From NCBI GenBank assembly GCA_032622095.1, contig CP136063.1, positions 211,809,982-211,873,981 on the forward strand: a stretch of 64,000 nucleotides of DNA. The letters are read 5' to 3'. The DNA is from Siphonodentalium dalli (Eukaryota > Mollusca > Scaphopoda > Gadilida > Siphonodentaliidae). The translations under genes and the position numbers were made by a program. The notes under the pieces are model-generated. The model was not told the origin of the DNA. It ran no database searches and saw only the letters and a list, made by a program, of their open reading frames with translations. Numbering within the stretch: the first letter of the stretch is position 1; each line of letters begins with the position of its first letter. This document shows, piece after piece, positions 35,072 through 46,898 of the stretch.

Positions 35072-35546
35072 AGCTGAGAATTTAATGAGCAATAGGAATA
35101 CTTTCTAGGTGTTTATTGGTCGAGTGCAGACTCATCGACGTCAATTGAGTGGCAATTGACCAATTATACACTGGATACAGTTTATATTGATTGTTTATCA
35201 CACCTATCTGGACAGAGGTGTCGGGTGTGCCATTGTCCAATTTTGGCGAAACAATGACAGACAATTAACATGTACAGGTGGATAAATATGGCGACATTAC
35301 ACAGGGTAGAGGAAGGTCCCAATGACTGAGGGAAAAAAGTTCAACAGTTCAAAAACGTTATACTCAAGTACAATTCACACTGTATCATTTCGAAGATGAT
35401 CCTTATTCGTTGTAGAAATTATCCATCCAACTTTGGAAGCTGACCGCGGTCTTTATCTTGGTATTCATAGCGAAACATGAAGAGCGAGATGAGGAACGTC
35501 CATTCAGTAAATCAGCCCAATTTACTCACCTCAGCCCAATTTACTC
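35072..35546 (-). promoter_or_regulatory. LINE 5' UTR with a 19-bp terminal tandem duplication
   Basis: Starting from the 5' end (35546, minus strand), 'gtgagtaaattgggctgag' is present twice in tandem (plus-strand about 35510-35546). Such 5' reiterations can mark an internal promoter or template jumping. No TATA box was identified. Confidence 0.5.
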
Positions 35547-35571
35547 ACATTCTGACGATAATTCAGGTGAT
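35547..35571. repeat. Right 25-bp target-site duplication of the LINE
   Basis: Identical to 28626-28650. Unit sequence resumes normally after it. Confidence 0.95.
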
Positions 35572-35617
35572 GGGCGATCAACGGCAATCACTCTGTAAAA
35601 ACAGACCCCAACCGGGA

Positions 35618-35728
35618 TATATATAGGGGTAAATGTGCTGCTCGACATTCAGAACATCCCTAAGAACACATGCACTTTCATTATTCAGAAAACTTTTAGT
35701 CGAGGAACTGTACCGTTAAATATTAGGT
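35618..35728 (+). promoter_or_regulatory. Copy 2 core promoter, exon 1 and GT donor
   Basis: TATATATA is at 35618-35625. A start site about 33 bp downstream, at the A of 'attcAgaac' (35651), is predicted. Exon 1 would be 35651-35726, ending AG|GTAAGT, a consensus donor. Exon 1 has a 9-codon upstream ORF (35670-35699) and a CTCGAC/GTCGAG inverted pair (35641-35646, 35699-35704). The LINE separates this core from the CCAAT box and 10-mer repeats, now about 7 kb upstream. The predicted intron is 35727-36470. Confidence 0.65.
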
Positions 35729-36478
35729 AAGTTTCTATCTATTGAAATTGAGCTTGGTGCATCGGCATTTATGTAACTAATTTGATCTATTCCCCGAAAT
35801 ATTCTGTATAGATTCATGCCGGGATATAAATAAACTTTAATTCAGCCAGGGAGTACAGTAATCAAGAGCTTCAACCACAATGTGAGAATTTTATTTTATA
35901 TAGAACAATTCACGTTAATAGAAACACTATATACAATCCTATACTGGAGATGTTTCCAGACCTCCCGTAACAATTAACAACAACAATATAAATCAACAAT
36001 TTGTTCTCCTCATCGTGTAATCTGGACCATTAAATAACAAAGAATATAATTTTGTTATTGAAAAAAATAACAAAATAATTTGTGGTGTCCCTCTAAAATA
36101 TCCAAATTCTATGAAATAAATGCATAAATAATTCAACATCGAGTATAATAGATATATGTACTAAATGAATATCCCATTGGGTTACGAAAGTATGTATTAG
36201 ACAACTATTCACCTGGAGGCGTGTTCAGGAAAATGAGCAGATGACAGTACGACTGCAGAAGATCGAATCGCATGCAAACGTTCTGAGAAATGTTCAGATA
36301 TAGTTCAACAAGTTCAACTAACGCCCTATCTGAGCACTCCATAACGGGCTATGGGAGTTACGAGCCAGTGAATATTTAGTATCGAAATGGTTAAGCAGCG
36401 TGTACTGGAGTGTAAGAATTCAACGTTAACAATTTGTTCAATGTTTTCATGATTTTATTCTTAATTTCAGGCCACACA

Positions 36479-36955
36479 ATGCAGCGAGTTGGAAACACCC
36501 ATGTCTACAAAACAAGGGACAGCAGTGTCGTCATCTGGAGCACGAACGGAGATGATAGTCTAGAGACACAGTATCTCCGTAACATAGGAAACAAGATACA
36601 CGACACATCGACAGAATTCGCACTAAATGCCACGTTCTCGTGCAAAACACCAGGATACACCAAGACCGGTAACTCTAAACGAGCGTCTCCAAGAAAGCTG
36701 CTGTTCAGAAACCGACTTGTGACTACGGGAGTGACAAGACATATCTCCACTCCCAAGAACTGCGTGTCCATGCCCAACCTAACTGCTATAAATGACCCAA
36801 AGACAACAAATGAACCAGAGGCGGTAGAGAAACGTGATGAACATGAGAAGTACGAACCGAAGGAGAGAAAAGCCTTCACAAAGAAACTCAAGAACTTCTA
36901 CAAGAGCTGCAAACTCCAGACTAAACGAGGGCTGCGTATTCTCACCTTCCTGTGA
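36479..36955 (+). CDS. Array gene copy 2: uncharacterised 158-aa basic protein (reference copy)
   Basis: I do not recognise this protein. The start is the first ATG after the acceptor, at +9 of exon 2. An upstream in-frame ATG lies inside the intron. There is no signal peptide or membrane segment. The N-terminal part (1-60) is mixed, with Cys55. 'KRASPR' (67-72) could be nuclear-localising. Residues 90-111 are Ser/Thr/Pro-rich with Cys95. Residues 112-153 are strongly charged and likely helical, alternating acidic (EPEAVEKRDEHEKYE) and basic segments with Cys144, ending in a hydrophobic 'LRILTFL'. Copy 2 has S54 where others have T. AATAAA is at 37099-37104. The donor is intact but the promoter is split by the LINE. 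A host gene is likely because splice, TATA and poly(A) signals are consistent, yet no expression evidence is available. Confidence 0.75.
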   Translation: MQRVGNTHVYKTRDSSVVIWSTNGDDSLETQYLRNIGNKIHDTSTEFALNATFSCKTPGYTKTGNSKRASPRKLLFRNRLVTTGVTRHISTPKNCVSMPNLTAINDPKTTNEPEAVEKRDEHEKYEPKERKAFTKKLKNFYKSCKLQTKRGLRILTFL

Positions 36956-37104
36956 GGCACCATTATCCCCTCACATTGCTGTTTTCTCATCACGTGACCA
37001 TTATTGTACAATTATTGTATATAAATAATATGAAATTGTATATACCAATCCAATTTGTACAGCATTTTATCGTTGTTGAGTTTGTTTAGTTTTGTTTCAA
37101 TAAA

Positions 37105-38400
37105 TATTATTTTTGTGTTCAACCCTTTCTGAATTGTCTATCTATTGGAACATACGCGAACCGGGTTCGTAAAAGGTTGGGTGGCTTATTTTGTACTGAC
37201 CAAGAATATTGCATAATTATGCTTATTAATCTATGTCTTAAACAGTTGAACTAGTTGTTTACATATATGATATATGACATCTGTTTATAAAGTGTTCGGA
37301 TGCGATTCTCTTTGTCAGATAGACAGAAAACATCCACATACATATTCCATACAATTTTACTTTGTTTTCTTTGAACCAAAACAAGGCCAGAAAGTCGAAA
37401 ATGGTATCACTCATAAAACAAATTATTGGACCAAACTCAGATTAAATTTGTACACATAGACCACACACATGTCACCTTTAATTCCGAACTTCCGAGCCAA
37501 AAAGTGCAAAAATAATTTGACTAAAACATATTCGAACTTGACATGTATTTTTACAGAGAAACACACATACCGACTTCAGTTCCGATAAAATAATCCAAAA
37601 CGTTATGCCGTGATCGGTCGGAACCCAAAATGTTAACGGACGAACATAAAATATATATACGACCGTTCTTTTCAAACCAGTGGATGTAATTTGGGCTATA
37701 AAACTTTCTGACCCTTTCTTGTCGATCTCCTTACAATCTGACATTCTTCATATAGGAACTCCTATTGCGTGGCCTACTACTTGGCTTGCATCTAAATAGC
37801 TCCCCACCATACATGCTCCGCGAATTTGCCATGCTTTGTATTTTGGTACCTTTTGTTACACAGCACCATGGTGTTGTATAAACCCGTGTGTGTGTGGGGG
37901 GGGGGGGGGTGGGTCCATCTGCAACTGGGGGTTGCATTATTTTATGAGTCGCTATCGCAATAATATATATTTATTTTATTACCCTGTATGTATGCATGTT
38001 CCCAGAGTAGATTCATAACATAGCATATATGCATGCTGGTAATTAAAGGACGGGACTTTTTTGTTGTTGTTGTTTTTTTTAATAATTTGTCACAATGCAC
38101 GCCTTTCGGTTCTGCGCCCGATGATAGAAATATTCCTTTTTATCATTACCGCTCGATAATCTAGTAGCTAAACGCATCCTTTGTGCGATGCCGCGAAATT
38201 AACAGTGTTCACCAATCACCAGTGGTACCGTTGTGTGTAATTCGGACATAACACACCTTTAAGCGATGCCGCCATGGTTGTTTTGATTGCAAGTCGGCTT
38301 CTCTTCTCAGTCGGGTTGTTTGTCGTCAAACATTCTGACGATAATTCAGGTGATGGGCGATCAACGGCAATCACTCTGTAAAAACAGACCCCAACCGGGA
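37105..38400. other. Unit spacer 2
   Basis: Standard layout with a 14-G tract at 37896-37909 and a CCAAT box near 38212. No insertion or deletion of note. Confidence 0.6.
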
Positions 38401-38511
38401 TATATATAGGGGTAAATGTGCTGCTCGACATTCAGAACATCCCTAAGAACACATGCACTTTCATTATTCAGAAAACTTTTAGTCGAGGAACTGTACCGTT
38501 AAATATTAGGT
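38401..38511 (+). promoter_or_regulatory. Copy 3 core promoter, exon 1 and GT donor
   Basis: TATATATA is at 38401-38408. Predicted exon 1 is 38434-38509, with donor AG|GTAAGT. The intron 38510-39253 contains AATAAA at 38612-38617 and 38896-38901. The promoter is undisturbed, but the coding exon is broken. Confidence 0.65.
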
Positions 38512-39261
38512 AAGTTTCTATCTATTGAAATTGAGCTTGGTGCATCGGCATTTATGTAACTAATTTGATCTATTCCCCGAAATATTCTGTATAGATTCAT
38601 GCCGGGATATAAATAAACTTTAATTCAGCCAGGGAGTACAGTAATCAAGAGCTTCAACCACAATGTGAGAATTTTATTTTATATAGAACAATTCACGTTA
38701 ATAGAAACACTATACAATCCTATACTGGAGATGTTTCCAGACCTCCCGTAACAATTAACAACAACAATATAAATCAACAATTTGTTCTCCTCATCGTGTA
38801 ATCTGGACCATTAAATAACAAAGAATATAATTTTGTTATTGAAAAAAATAACAAAATAATTTGTGGTGTCCCTCTAAAATATCCAAATTCTATGAAATAA
38901 ATGCATAAACAATTCAACATCGAGTATAATAGATATATGTACTAAATGAATATCCCATTGGGTTACGAAAGTATGTATTAGACAACTATTCACCTGGAGG
39001 CGTGTTCAGGAAAATGAGCAGATGACAGTACGACTGCAGAAGATCGAATCGCATGCAAACGTTCTGAGAAATGTTCAGATATAGTTCAACAAGTTCAAAC
39101 TAAACGCCCTATCTGAGAATTCCATAACGGGCTATGGGAGTTACGAGCCAGTGAATATTTAGTATCGAAATGGTTAAGCAGCGTGTACTGGAGTGTAAGA
39201 ATTCAACGTTAACAATTTGTTCAAAGTTTTCATGATTTTATTCTTAATTTCAGGCCACACA

Positions 39262-39739
39262 ATGCAGCGAGTTGGAAACACCCATGTCTACAAAACAAGG
39301 GACAGCAGTGTCGTCATCTGGAGCAATGAACGGAGATGATAGTCTAGAGACACAGTATCTCCGTAACATAGGAAACAAGATACACGACACATCGACAGAA
39401 TTCGCACTAAATGCCACGTTCACGTGCAAAACACCAGGATACGCCAAGACCGGTAACTCTAAACGAGCGTCTCCAAGAGAGCTGCTGTTCAGAAACCGAC
39501 TTGTGACTACGGGAGTGACAAGACATATCTCCACTCCCAAGAACTGCGTGTCCATGCCCAACCTAACTGCTATAAATGACCCAAAGACAACAAATGAACC
39601 AGAGGCGGTAGAGAAACGCGATGAACATGAGAAGTACGAACCGAAGGAGAGAAAAGCCTTCACAAAGAAACTCAAGAAGTTCTACAAGAGCTGCAAACTC
39701 CAGACTAAACGAGGGCTGCGTATTCTCATCTTCCTGTGA
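39262..39739 (+). pseudogene. Array gene copy 3, frameshifted (+1 A)
   Basis: An extra A at 39325-39326 (agcAatgaac in place of agcatgaac) shifts the frame after residue 21 and gives a stop after 25 residues. The remaining frame is open to the usual stop and can be read from a downstream ATG in the other frame. It carries 'central' variants A61, E73, K139 and I156, but D14. AATAAA is at 39883-39888. Confidence 0.85.
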
Positions 39740-39888
39740 GGCACCATTATCCTCTCACAGTGCTGTTTTCTCGTCTCGTGACCATTATTGTACAATTATT
39801 GTATATAAATAGTATGAAATTGTATATACCAATCCAATTTGTACAGCATTTTATCGTTGTTGAGTTTGTTTAGTTTTGTTTCAATAAA

Positions 39889-41183
39889 TATTATTTTTGT
39901 GTTCAACCCTTTCTGAATTGTCTATCTATTGGAACATACGCGAACCGGGTTCGTAAAAGGTTGGGTGGCTTATTTTGTACTGACCAAGAATATTGCATAA
40001 TTATGCTTATTAATCTATGTCTTAAACAGTTGAACTAGTTGTTTACATATATGATATATGACATCTGTTTATAAAGTGTTCGGATGCGATTCTCTTTGTC
40101 AGATAGACAGAAAACATCCACATACATATTCCATACAATTTTACTTTGTTTTCTTTGAACCAAAACAAGGCCAGAAAGTCGAAAATGGTATCACTCATAA
40201 AACAAATTATTGGACCAAACTCAGATTAAATTTGTACACATAGACCACACACATGTCACCTTTAATTCCGAACTTCCGAGCCAAAAAGTGCAAAAATAAT
40301 TTGACTAAAACATATTCGAACTTGACATGTATTTTTACAGAGAAACACACATACCGACTTCAGTTCCGATAAAATAATCCAAAACGTTATGCCGTGATCG
40401 GTCGGAACCCAAAATGTTAACGGACGAACATAAAATATATATACGACCGTTCTTTTCAAACCAGTGGATGTAATTTGGGCTATAAAACTTTCTGACCCTT
40501 TCTTGTCGATCTCCTTACAATCTGACATTCTTCATATAGGAACTCCTATTGCGTGGCCTACTACTTGGCTTGCATCTAAATAGCTCCCCACCATACATGC
40601 TCCGCGAATTTGCCATGCTTTGTATTTTGGTACCTTTTGTTACACAGCACCATGGTGTTGTATAAACCCGTGTGTGTGTGGGGGGGGGGGGTGGGTCCAT
40701 CTGCAACTGGGGGTTGCATTATTTTATGAGTCGCTATCGCAATAATATATATTTATTTTATTACCCTGTATGTATGCATGTTCCCAGAGTAGATTCATAA
40801 CATAGCATATATGCATGCTGGTAATTAAAGGACGGGACTTTGTTGTTGTTGTTGTTTTTTTTAATAATTTGTCACAATGCACGCCTTTCGGTTCTGCGCC
40901 CGATGATAGAAATATTCCTTTTTATCATTACCGCTCGATAATCTAGTAGCTAAACGCATCCTTTGTGCGATGCCGCGAAATTAACAGTGTTCACCAATCA
41001 CCAGTGGTACCGTTGTGTGTAATTCGGACATAACACACCTTTAAGCGATGCCGCCATGGTTGTTTTGATTGCAAGTCGGCTTCTCTCTCAGTCGGGTTGT
41101 TTGGTCGTCAAACATTCTGACGATAATTCAGGTGATGGGCGATCAACGGCAATCACTCTGTAAAAACAGACCCCCAACCGGGA
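39889..41183. other. Unit spacer 3
   Basis: Standard layout with a 12-G tract (40680-40691). Small indels near the promoter, such as 'ttctctctcag' for 'ttctcttctcag' and an extra C before the TATA box. Confidence 0.6.
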
Positions 41184-41294
41184 TATATATAGGGGTAAAT
41201 GTGCTGCTCGACATTCAGAACATCCCTAAGAACACATGCACTTTCATTATTCAGAAAACTTTTAGTCGAGGAACTGTACCGTTAAATATTAGAT
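41184..41294 (+). promoter_or_regulatory. Copy 4 core promoter and exon 1; donor mutated to AT
   Basis: TATATATA is at 41184-41191 and predicted exon 1 is 41217-41292. The donor reads AG|ATAAGT at 41293-41294. It is not a U12-type AT-AC donor, as ATATCC is absent and the acceptor is AG. Confidence 0.65.
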
Positions 41295-42067
41295 AAGTTT
41301 CTATCTATTGAAATTGAGCTTGGTGCATCGGCATTTATGTAACTAATTTGATCTATTCCCCGAAATATTCTGTATAGATTCATGCCGGGATATAAAATAA
41401 ACTTTAAATTCAGCCAGGGAGTACAGTAATCAAGAGCTTCAACCACAATGTGAGAATTTTATTTTATATAGAACAATTCACGTTAATATGAAAACACTAT
41501 ACAATCCTATACTGGAGATGTTTCCAGACCTCCCGTAACAATTAACAACAACAATATAAATCAACAATTTGTTCTCCTCATCGTGTAATCTGGACATTAA
41601 ATAACAAAGAATATAATTTTGTTTATTGAAAAAAATAACAAAATAATTTGTGGTGTCCCTCTAAAATATCCAAATTCTATGAAATAAATGCATAAACAAT
41701 TCAACATCGAGTATAATAGATATATGTACTAAAAGAATATCCCATTGGGTTACGAAAGTATGTATTAGACAACTATTCACCTGGAGGCGTGTTCAGGAAA
41801 ATGAGCAGATGACAGTACGAATAAAATATAACACATGACGACTGCAGAAGATCGAATCGCATGCAAACGTTCTGAGAAATGTTCAGATATAGTTCAACAA
41901 GTTCAACTAACGCCCTATCTGAGAATTCCATAACGGGCTATGGGAGTTACGAGCCAGTGAATATTTAGTATCGAAATGGTTAAGCAGCGTGTACTGGAGT
42001 GTAAGAATTCAACGTTAACAATTTGTTCAAAGTTTTCATGATTTTATTCTTAATTTCAGGCCACACA

Positions 42068-42544
42068 ATGCAGCGAGTTGGAAACACCCATGTCTACAAA
42101 ACAAGGGACAGCAGTGTCGTCATCTGGAGCATGAACGGAGATGATAGTCTAGAGACACAGTATCTCCGTAACATAGGAAACAAGATACACGACACATCGA
42201 CAGAATTCGCACTAAATGCCACGTTCACGTGCAAAACACCAGGATACGCCAAGACCGGTAACTCTAAACGAGCGTCTCCAAGAGAGCTGCTGTTCAGAAA
42301 CCGACTTGTGACTACGGGAGTGACAAGACATATCTCCACTCCCAAGAACTGCGTGTCCATGCCCAACCTAACTGCTATAAATGACCCAAAGACAACAAAT
42401 GAACCAGAGGCGGTAGAGAAACGCGATGAACATGAGAAGTACGAACCGAAGGAGAGAAAAGCCTTCACAAAGAAACTCAAGAAGTTCTACAAGAGCTGCA
42501 AACTCCAGACTAAACGAGGGCTGCGTATTCTCATCTTCCTGTGA
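42068..42544 (+). CDS. Array gene copy 4: intact 158-aa frame
   Basis: Variants D14, M22, A61, E73, K139 and I156. AATAAA is at 42688-42693. Exon 2 and acceptor (42058-42059) are intact, but the exon-1 donor is AT. Normal splicing is therefore doubtful unless another donor is used. Confidence 0.65.
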   Translation: MQRVGNTHVYKTRDSSVVIWSMNGDDSLETQYLRNIGNKIHDTSTEFALNATFTCKTPGYAKTGNSKRASPRELLFRNRLVTTGVTRHISTPKNCVSMPNLTAINDPKTTNEPEAVEKRDEHEKYEPKERKAFTKKLKKFYKSCKLQTKRGLRILIFL

Positions 42545-42693
42545 GGCACCATTATCCTCTCACAGTGCTGTTTTCTCGTCTCGTGACCATTATTGTACAA
42601 TTATTGTATATAAATAGTATGAAATTGTATATACCAATCCAATTTGTACAGCATTTTATCGTTGTTGAGTTTGTTTAGTTTTGTTTCAATAAA

Positions 42694-43987
42694 TATTATT
42701 TTTGTGTTCAACCCTTTCTGAATTGTCTATCTATTGGAACATACGCGAACCGGGTTCGTAAAAGGTTGGGTGGCTTATTTTGTACTGACCAAGAATATTG
42801 CATAATTATGCTTATTAATCTATGTCTTAAACAGTTGAACTAGTTGTTTACATATATGATATATGACATCTGTTTATAAAGTGTTCGGATGCGATTCTCT
42901 TTGTCAGATAGACAGAAAACATCCACATACATATTCCATACAATTTTACTTTGTTTTCTTTGAACCAAAACAAGGCCAGAAAGTCGAAAATGGTATCACT
43001 CATAAAACAAATTATTGGACCAAACTCAGATTAAATTTGTACACATAGACCACACACATGTCACCTTTAATTCCGAACTTCCGAGCCAAAAAGTGCAAAA
43101 ATAATTTGACTAAAACATATTCGAACTTGACATGTATTTTTACAGAGAAACACACATACCGACTTCAGTTCCGATAAAATAATCCAAAACGTTATGCCGT
43201 GATCGGTCGGAACCCAAAATGTTAACGGACGAACATAAAATATATATACGACCGTTCTTTTCAAACCAGTGGATGTAATTTGGGCTATAAAACTTTCTGA
43301 CCCTTTCTTGTCGATCTCCTTACAATCTGACATTCTTCATATAGGAACTCCTATTGCGTGGCCTACTACTTGGCTTGCATCTAAATAGCTCCCCACCATA
43401 CATGCTCCGCGAATTTGCCATGCTTTGTATTTTGGTACCTTTTGTTACACAGCACCATGGTGTTGTATAAACCCGTGTGTGTGTGGGGGGGGGGGGTGGG
43501 TCCATCTGCAACTGGGGGTTGCATTATTTTATGAGTCGCTATCGCAATAATATATATTTATTTTATTACCCTGTATGTATGCATGTTCCCAGAGTAGATT
43601 CATAACATAGCATATATGCATGCTGGTAATTAAAGGACGGGACTTTTTTGTTGTTGTTGTTTTTTTTAATAATTTGTCACAATGCACGCCTTTCGGTTCT
43701 GCGCCCGATGATAGAAATATTCCTTTTTATCATTACCGCTCGATAATCTAGTAGCTAAACGCATCCTTTGTGCGATGCCGCGAAATTAACAGTGTTCACC
43801 AATCACCAGTTGTACCGTTGTGTGTAATTCGGACATAACACAACTTTAAGCGATGCCGCCATGGTTGTTTTGATTGCAAGTCGGCTTCTCTTCTCAGTCG
43901 GGTTGTTTGTCGTCAAACATTCTGACGATAATTCAGGTGATGGGCGATCAACGGCAATCACTCTGTAAAAACAGACCCCAACCGGGA
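42694..43987. other. Unit spacer 4
   Basis: Standard layout with a 12-G tract (43485-43496). Two substitutions near the CCAAT region ('ccagttgtacc', 'cacaacttt') are not seen in neighbours. Confidence 0.6.
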
Positions 43988-44098
43988 TATATATAGGGGT
44001 AAATGTGCTGCTCGACATTCAGAACATCCCTAAGAACACATGCACTTTCATTATTCAGAAAACTTTTAGTCGAGGAACTGTACCGTTAAATATTAGCT
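43988..44098 (+). promoter_or_regulatory. Copy 5 core promoter and exon 1; donor mutated to CT
   Basis: TATATATA is at 43988-43995 and predicted exon 1 is 44021-44096. The donor is AG|CTAAGT at 44097. Confidence 0.65.
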
Positions 44099-44867
44099 AA
44101 GTTTCTATCTATTGAAATTGAGCTTGGTGCATCGGCATTTATGTAACTAATTTGATCTATTCCCCGAAATATTCTGTATAGATTCATGCCGGGATATAAA
44201 TAAACTTTAATTCAGCCAGGGAGTACAGTAATCAAGAGCTTCAACCACAATGTGAGAATTTTATTTTATATAGAACAATTCACGTTAATAGAAACACTAT
44301 ACAATCCTATACTGGAGATGTTTCCAGACCTCCCGTAACAATTAACAACAACAATATAAATCAACAATTTGTTCTCCTCATCGTGTAATCTGGACCATTA
44401 AATAACAAAGAATATAATTTTGTTATTGAAAAAAATAACAAAATAATTTGTGGTGTCCCTCTAAAATATCCAAATTCTATGAAATAAATGCATAAACAAT
44501 TCAACATCGAGTATAATAGATATATGTACTAAATGAATATCCCATTGGGTTACGAAAGTATGTATTAGACAACTATTCACCTGGAGGCGTGTTCAGGAAA
44601 ATGAGCAGATGACAGTACGAATAAAATATAACACATGACGACTGCAGAAGATCGAATCGCATGCAAACGTTCTGAGAAATGTTCAGATATAGTTCAACAA
44701 GTTCAACTAACGCCCTATCTGAGAATTCCATAACGGGCTATGGGAGTTACGAGCCAGTGAATATTTAGTATCGAAATGGTTAAGCAGCGTGTACTGGAGT
44801 GTAAGAATTCAACGTTAACAATTTGTTCAAAGTTTTCATGATTTTATTCTTAATTTCAGGCCACACA

Positions 44868-45344
44868 ATGCAGCGAGTTGGAAACACCCATGTCTACAAA
44901 ACAAGGAACAGCAGTGTCGTCATCTGGAGCATGAACGGAGATGATAGTCTAGAGACACAGTATCTCCGTAACATAGGAAACAAGATACACGACACATCGA
45001 CAGAATTCGCACTAAATGCCACGTTCACGTGCAAAACACCAGGATACGCCAAGACCGGTAACTCTAAACGAGCGTCTCCAAGAGAGCTGCTGTTCAGAAA
45101 CCGACTTGTGACTACGGGAGTGACAAGACATATCTCCACTCCCAAGAACTGCGTGTCCATGCCCAACCTAACTGCTATAAATGACCCAAAGACAACAAAT
45201 GAACCAGAGGCGGTAGAGAAACGCGATGAACATGAGAAGTACGAACCGAAGGAGAGAAAAGCCTTCACAAAGAAACTCAAGAAGTTCTACAAGAGCTGCA
45301 AACTCCAGACTAAACGAGGGCTGCGTATTCTCATCTTCCTGTGA
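44868..45344 (+). CDS. Array gene copy 5: intact 158-aa frame
   Basis: First copy with N14 ('aaggaacagc'), shared by copies 5-10. The other variants are of the central type. The 3' UTR has GTCACGTGAC at 45378-45387 and AATAAA at 45488-45493. Confidence 0.65.
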   Translation: MQRVGNTHVYKTRNSSVVIWSMNGDDSLETQYLRNIGNKIHDTSTEFALNATFTCKTPGYAKTGNSKRASPRELLFRNRLVTTGVTRHISTPKNCVSMPNLTAINDPKTTNEPEAVEKRDEHEKYEPKERKAFTKKLKKFYKSCKLQTKRGLRILIFL

Positions 45345-45493
45345 GGCACCATTATACTCCCACAGTGCTGTTTTCTCGTCACGTGACCATTATTGTACAA
45401 TTATTGTATATAAATAGTATGAAATTGTATATACCAATCCAAATTGTACAGCATTATATCGTTGTTGAGTTTGTTTAGTTTTGTTTCAATAAA

Positions 45494-46787
45494 TATTATT
45501 TTTGTTTTCAACCCTTTCTGAATTGTCTATCTATTGGAACATACGCGAACCGGGTTCGTAAAAGGTTGGGTGGCTTATTTTGTACTGACCAAGAATATTG
45601 CATAATTATGCTTATTAATCTATGTCTTAAACAGTTGAACTAGTTGTTTACATATATGATATATGACATCTGTTTATAAAGTGTTCGGATGCGATTCTCT
45701 TTGCCAGATAGACAGAAAACATCCACATACATATTCCATACAATTTTACTTTGTTTTCTTTGAACCAAAACAAGGCCAGAAAGTCGAAAATGGTATCACT
45801 CATAAAACAAATTATTGGACCAAACTCAGATTAAATTTGTACACATAGACCACACACATGTCACCTTTAATTCCGAACTTCCGAGCCAAAAAGTGCAAAA
45901 ATAATTTGACTAAAACATATTCGAACTTGACATGTATTTTTACAGAGAAACACACATACCGACTTCAGTTCCGATAAAATAATCCAAAACGTTATGCCGT
46001 GATCGGTCGGAACCCAAAATGTTAACGGACGAACATAAAATATATATACGACCGTTCTTTTCAAACCAGTGGATGTAATTTGGGCTATAAAACTTTCTGA
46101 CCCTTTCTTGTCGATCTCCTTACAATCTGACATTCTTCATATAGGAACTCCTATTGCGTGGCCTACTACTTGGCTTGCATCTAAATAGCTCCCCACCATA
46201 CATGCTCCGCGAATTTGCCATGCTTTGTATTTTGGTACCTTTTGTTACACAGCACCATGGTGTTGTATAAACCCGTGTGTGTGTGGGGGGGGGGGGTGGG
46301 TCCATCTGCAACTGGGGGTTGCATTATTTTATGAGTCGCTATCGCAATAATATATATTTATTTTATTACCCTGTATGTATGCATGTTCCCAGAGTAGATT
46401 CATAACATAGCATATATGCATGCTGGTAATTAAAGGACGGGACTTTTTTGTTGTTGTTGTTTTTTTTAATAATTTGTCACAATGCACGCCTTTCGGTTCT
46501 GCGCCCGATGATAGAAATATTCCTTTTTATCATTACCGCTCGATAATCTAGTAGCTAAACGCATCCTTTGTGCGATGCCGCGAAATTAACAGTGTTCACC
46601 AATCACCAGTGGTACCGTTGTGTGTAATTCGGACATAACACACCTTTAAGCGATGCCGCCATGGTTGTTTTGATTGCAAGTCGGCTTCTCTTCTCAGTCG
46701 GGTTGTTTGTCGTCAAACATTCTGACGATAATTCAGGTGATGGGCGATCAACGGCAATCACTCTGTAAAAACAGACCCCAACCGGGA
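45494..46787. other. Unit spacer 5
   Basis: Standard layout with a 12-G tract at 46285-46296. Confidence 0.6.
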
Positions 46788-46898
46788 TATATATAGGGGT
46801 AAATGTGCTGCTCGACATTCAGAACATCCCTAAGAACACATGCACTTTCATTATTCAGAAAACTTTTAGTCGAGGAACTGTACCGTTAAATATTAGCT
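46788..46898 (+). promoter_or_regulatory. Copy 6 core promoter and exon 1; donor mutated to CT
   Basis: TATATATA is at 46788-46795 and predicted exon 1 is 46821-46896. The donor is AG|CTAAGT at 46897. Confidence 0.65.

Larger units (their letters stand above)
28651..35546 (-). mobile_element. Full-length non-LTR retrotransposon (LINE), 6.9 kb
   Basis: Inserted in the minus orientation between perfect 25-bp target-site duplications. The 5' end is at 35546 and the 3' end at 28651. Order on its own strand: about 475-bp 5' UTR, ORF1 (35071-33059), a short gap, ORF2 (32982-29410), about 760-bp 3' UTR with a CA microsatellite, then AATAAAG and an (AT)n tail. Both ORFs are open and the duplications are identical, so the insertion is young and the copy may be competent. 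It lies about 47 bp upstream of the TATA box of array copy 2. Confidence 0.95.

Noticed and set aside
35651-35705. Heat-shock element in exon 1
   Set aside because: GAA and TTC blocks occur but not with the nGAAnnTTCn spacing.
41293-41300. U12-type AT-AC intron in copy 4
   Set aside because: The sequence is ATAAGT, not ATATCC, and the intron ends in AG. Mutation of a GT donor is simpler.
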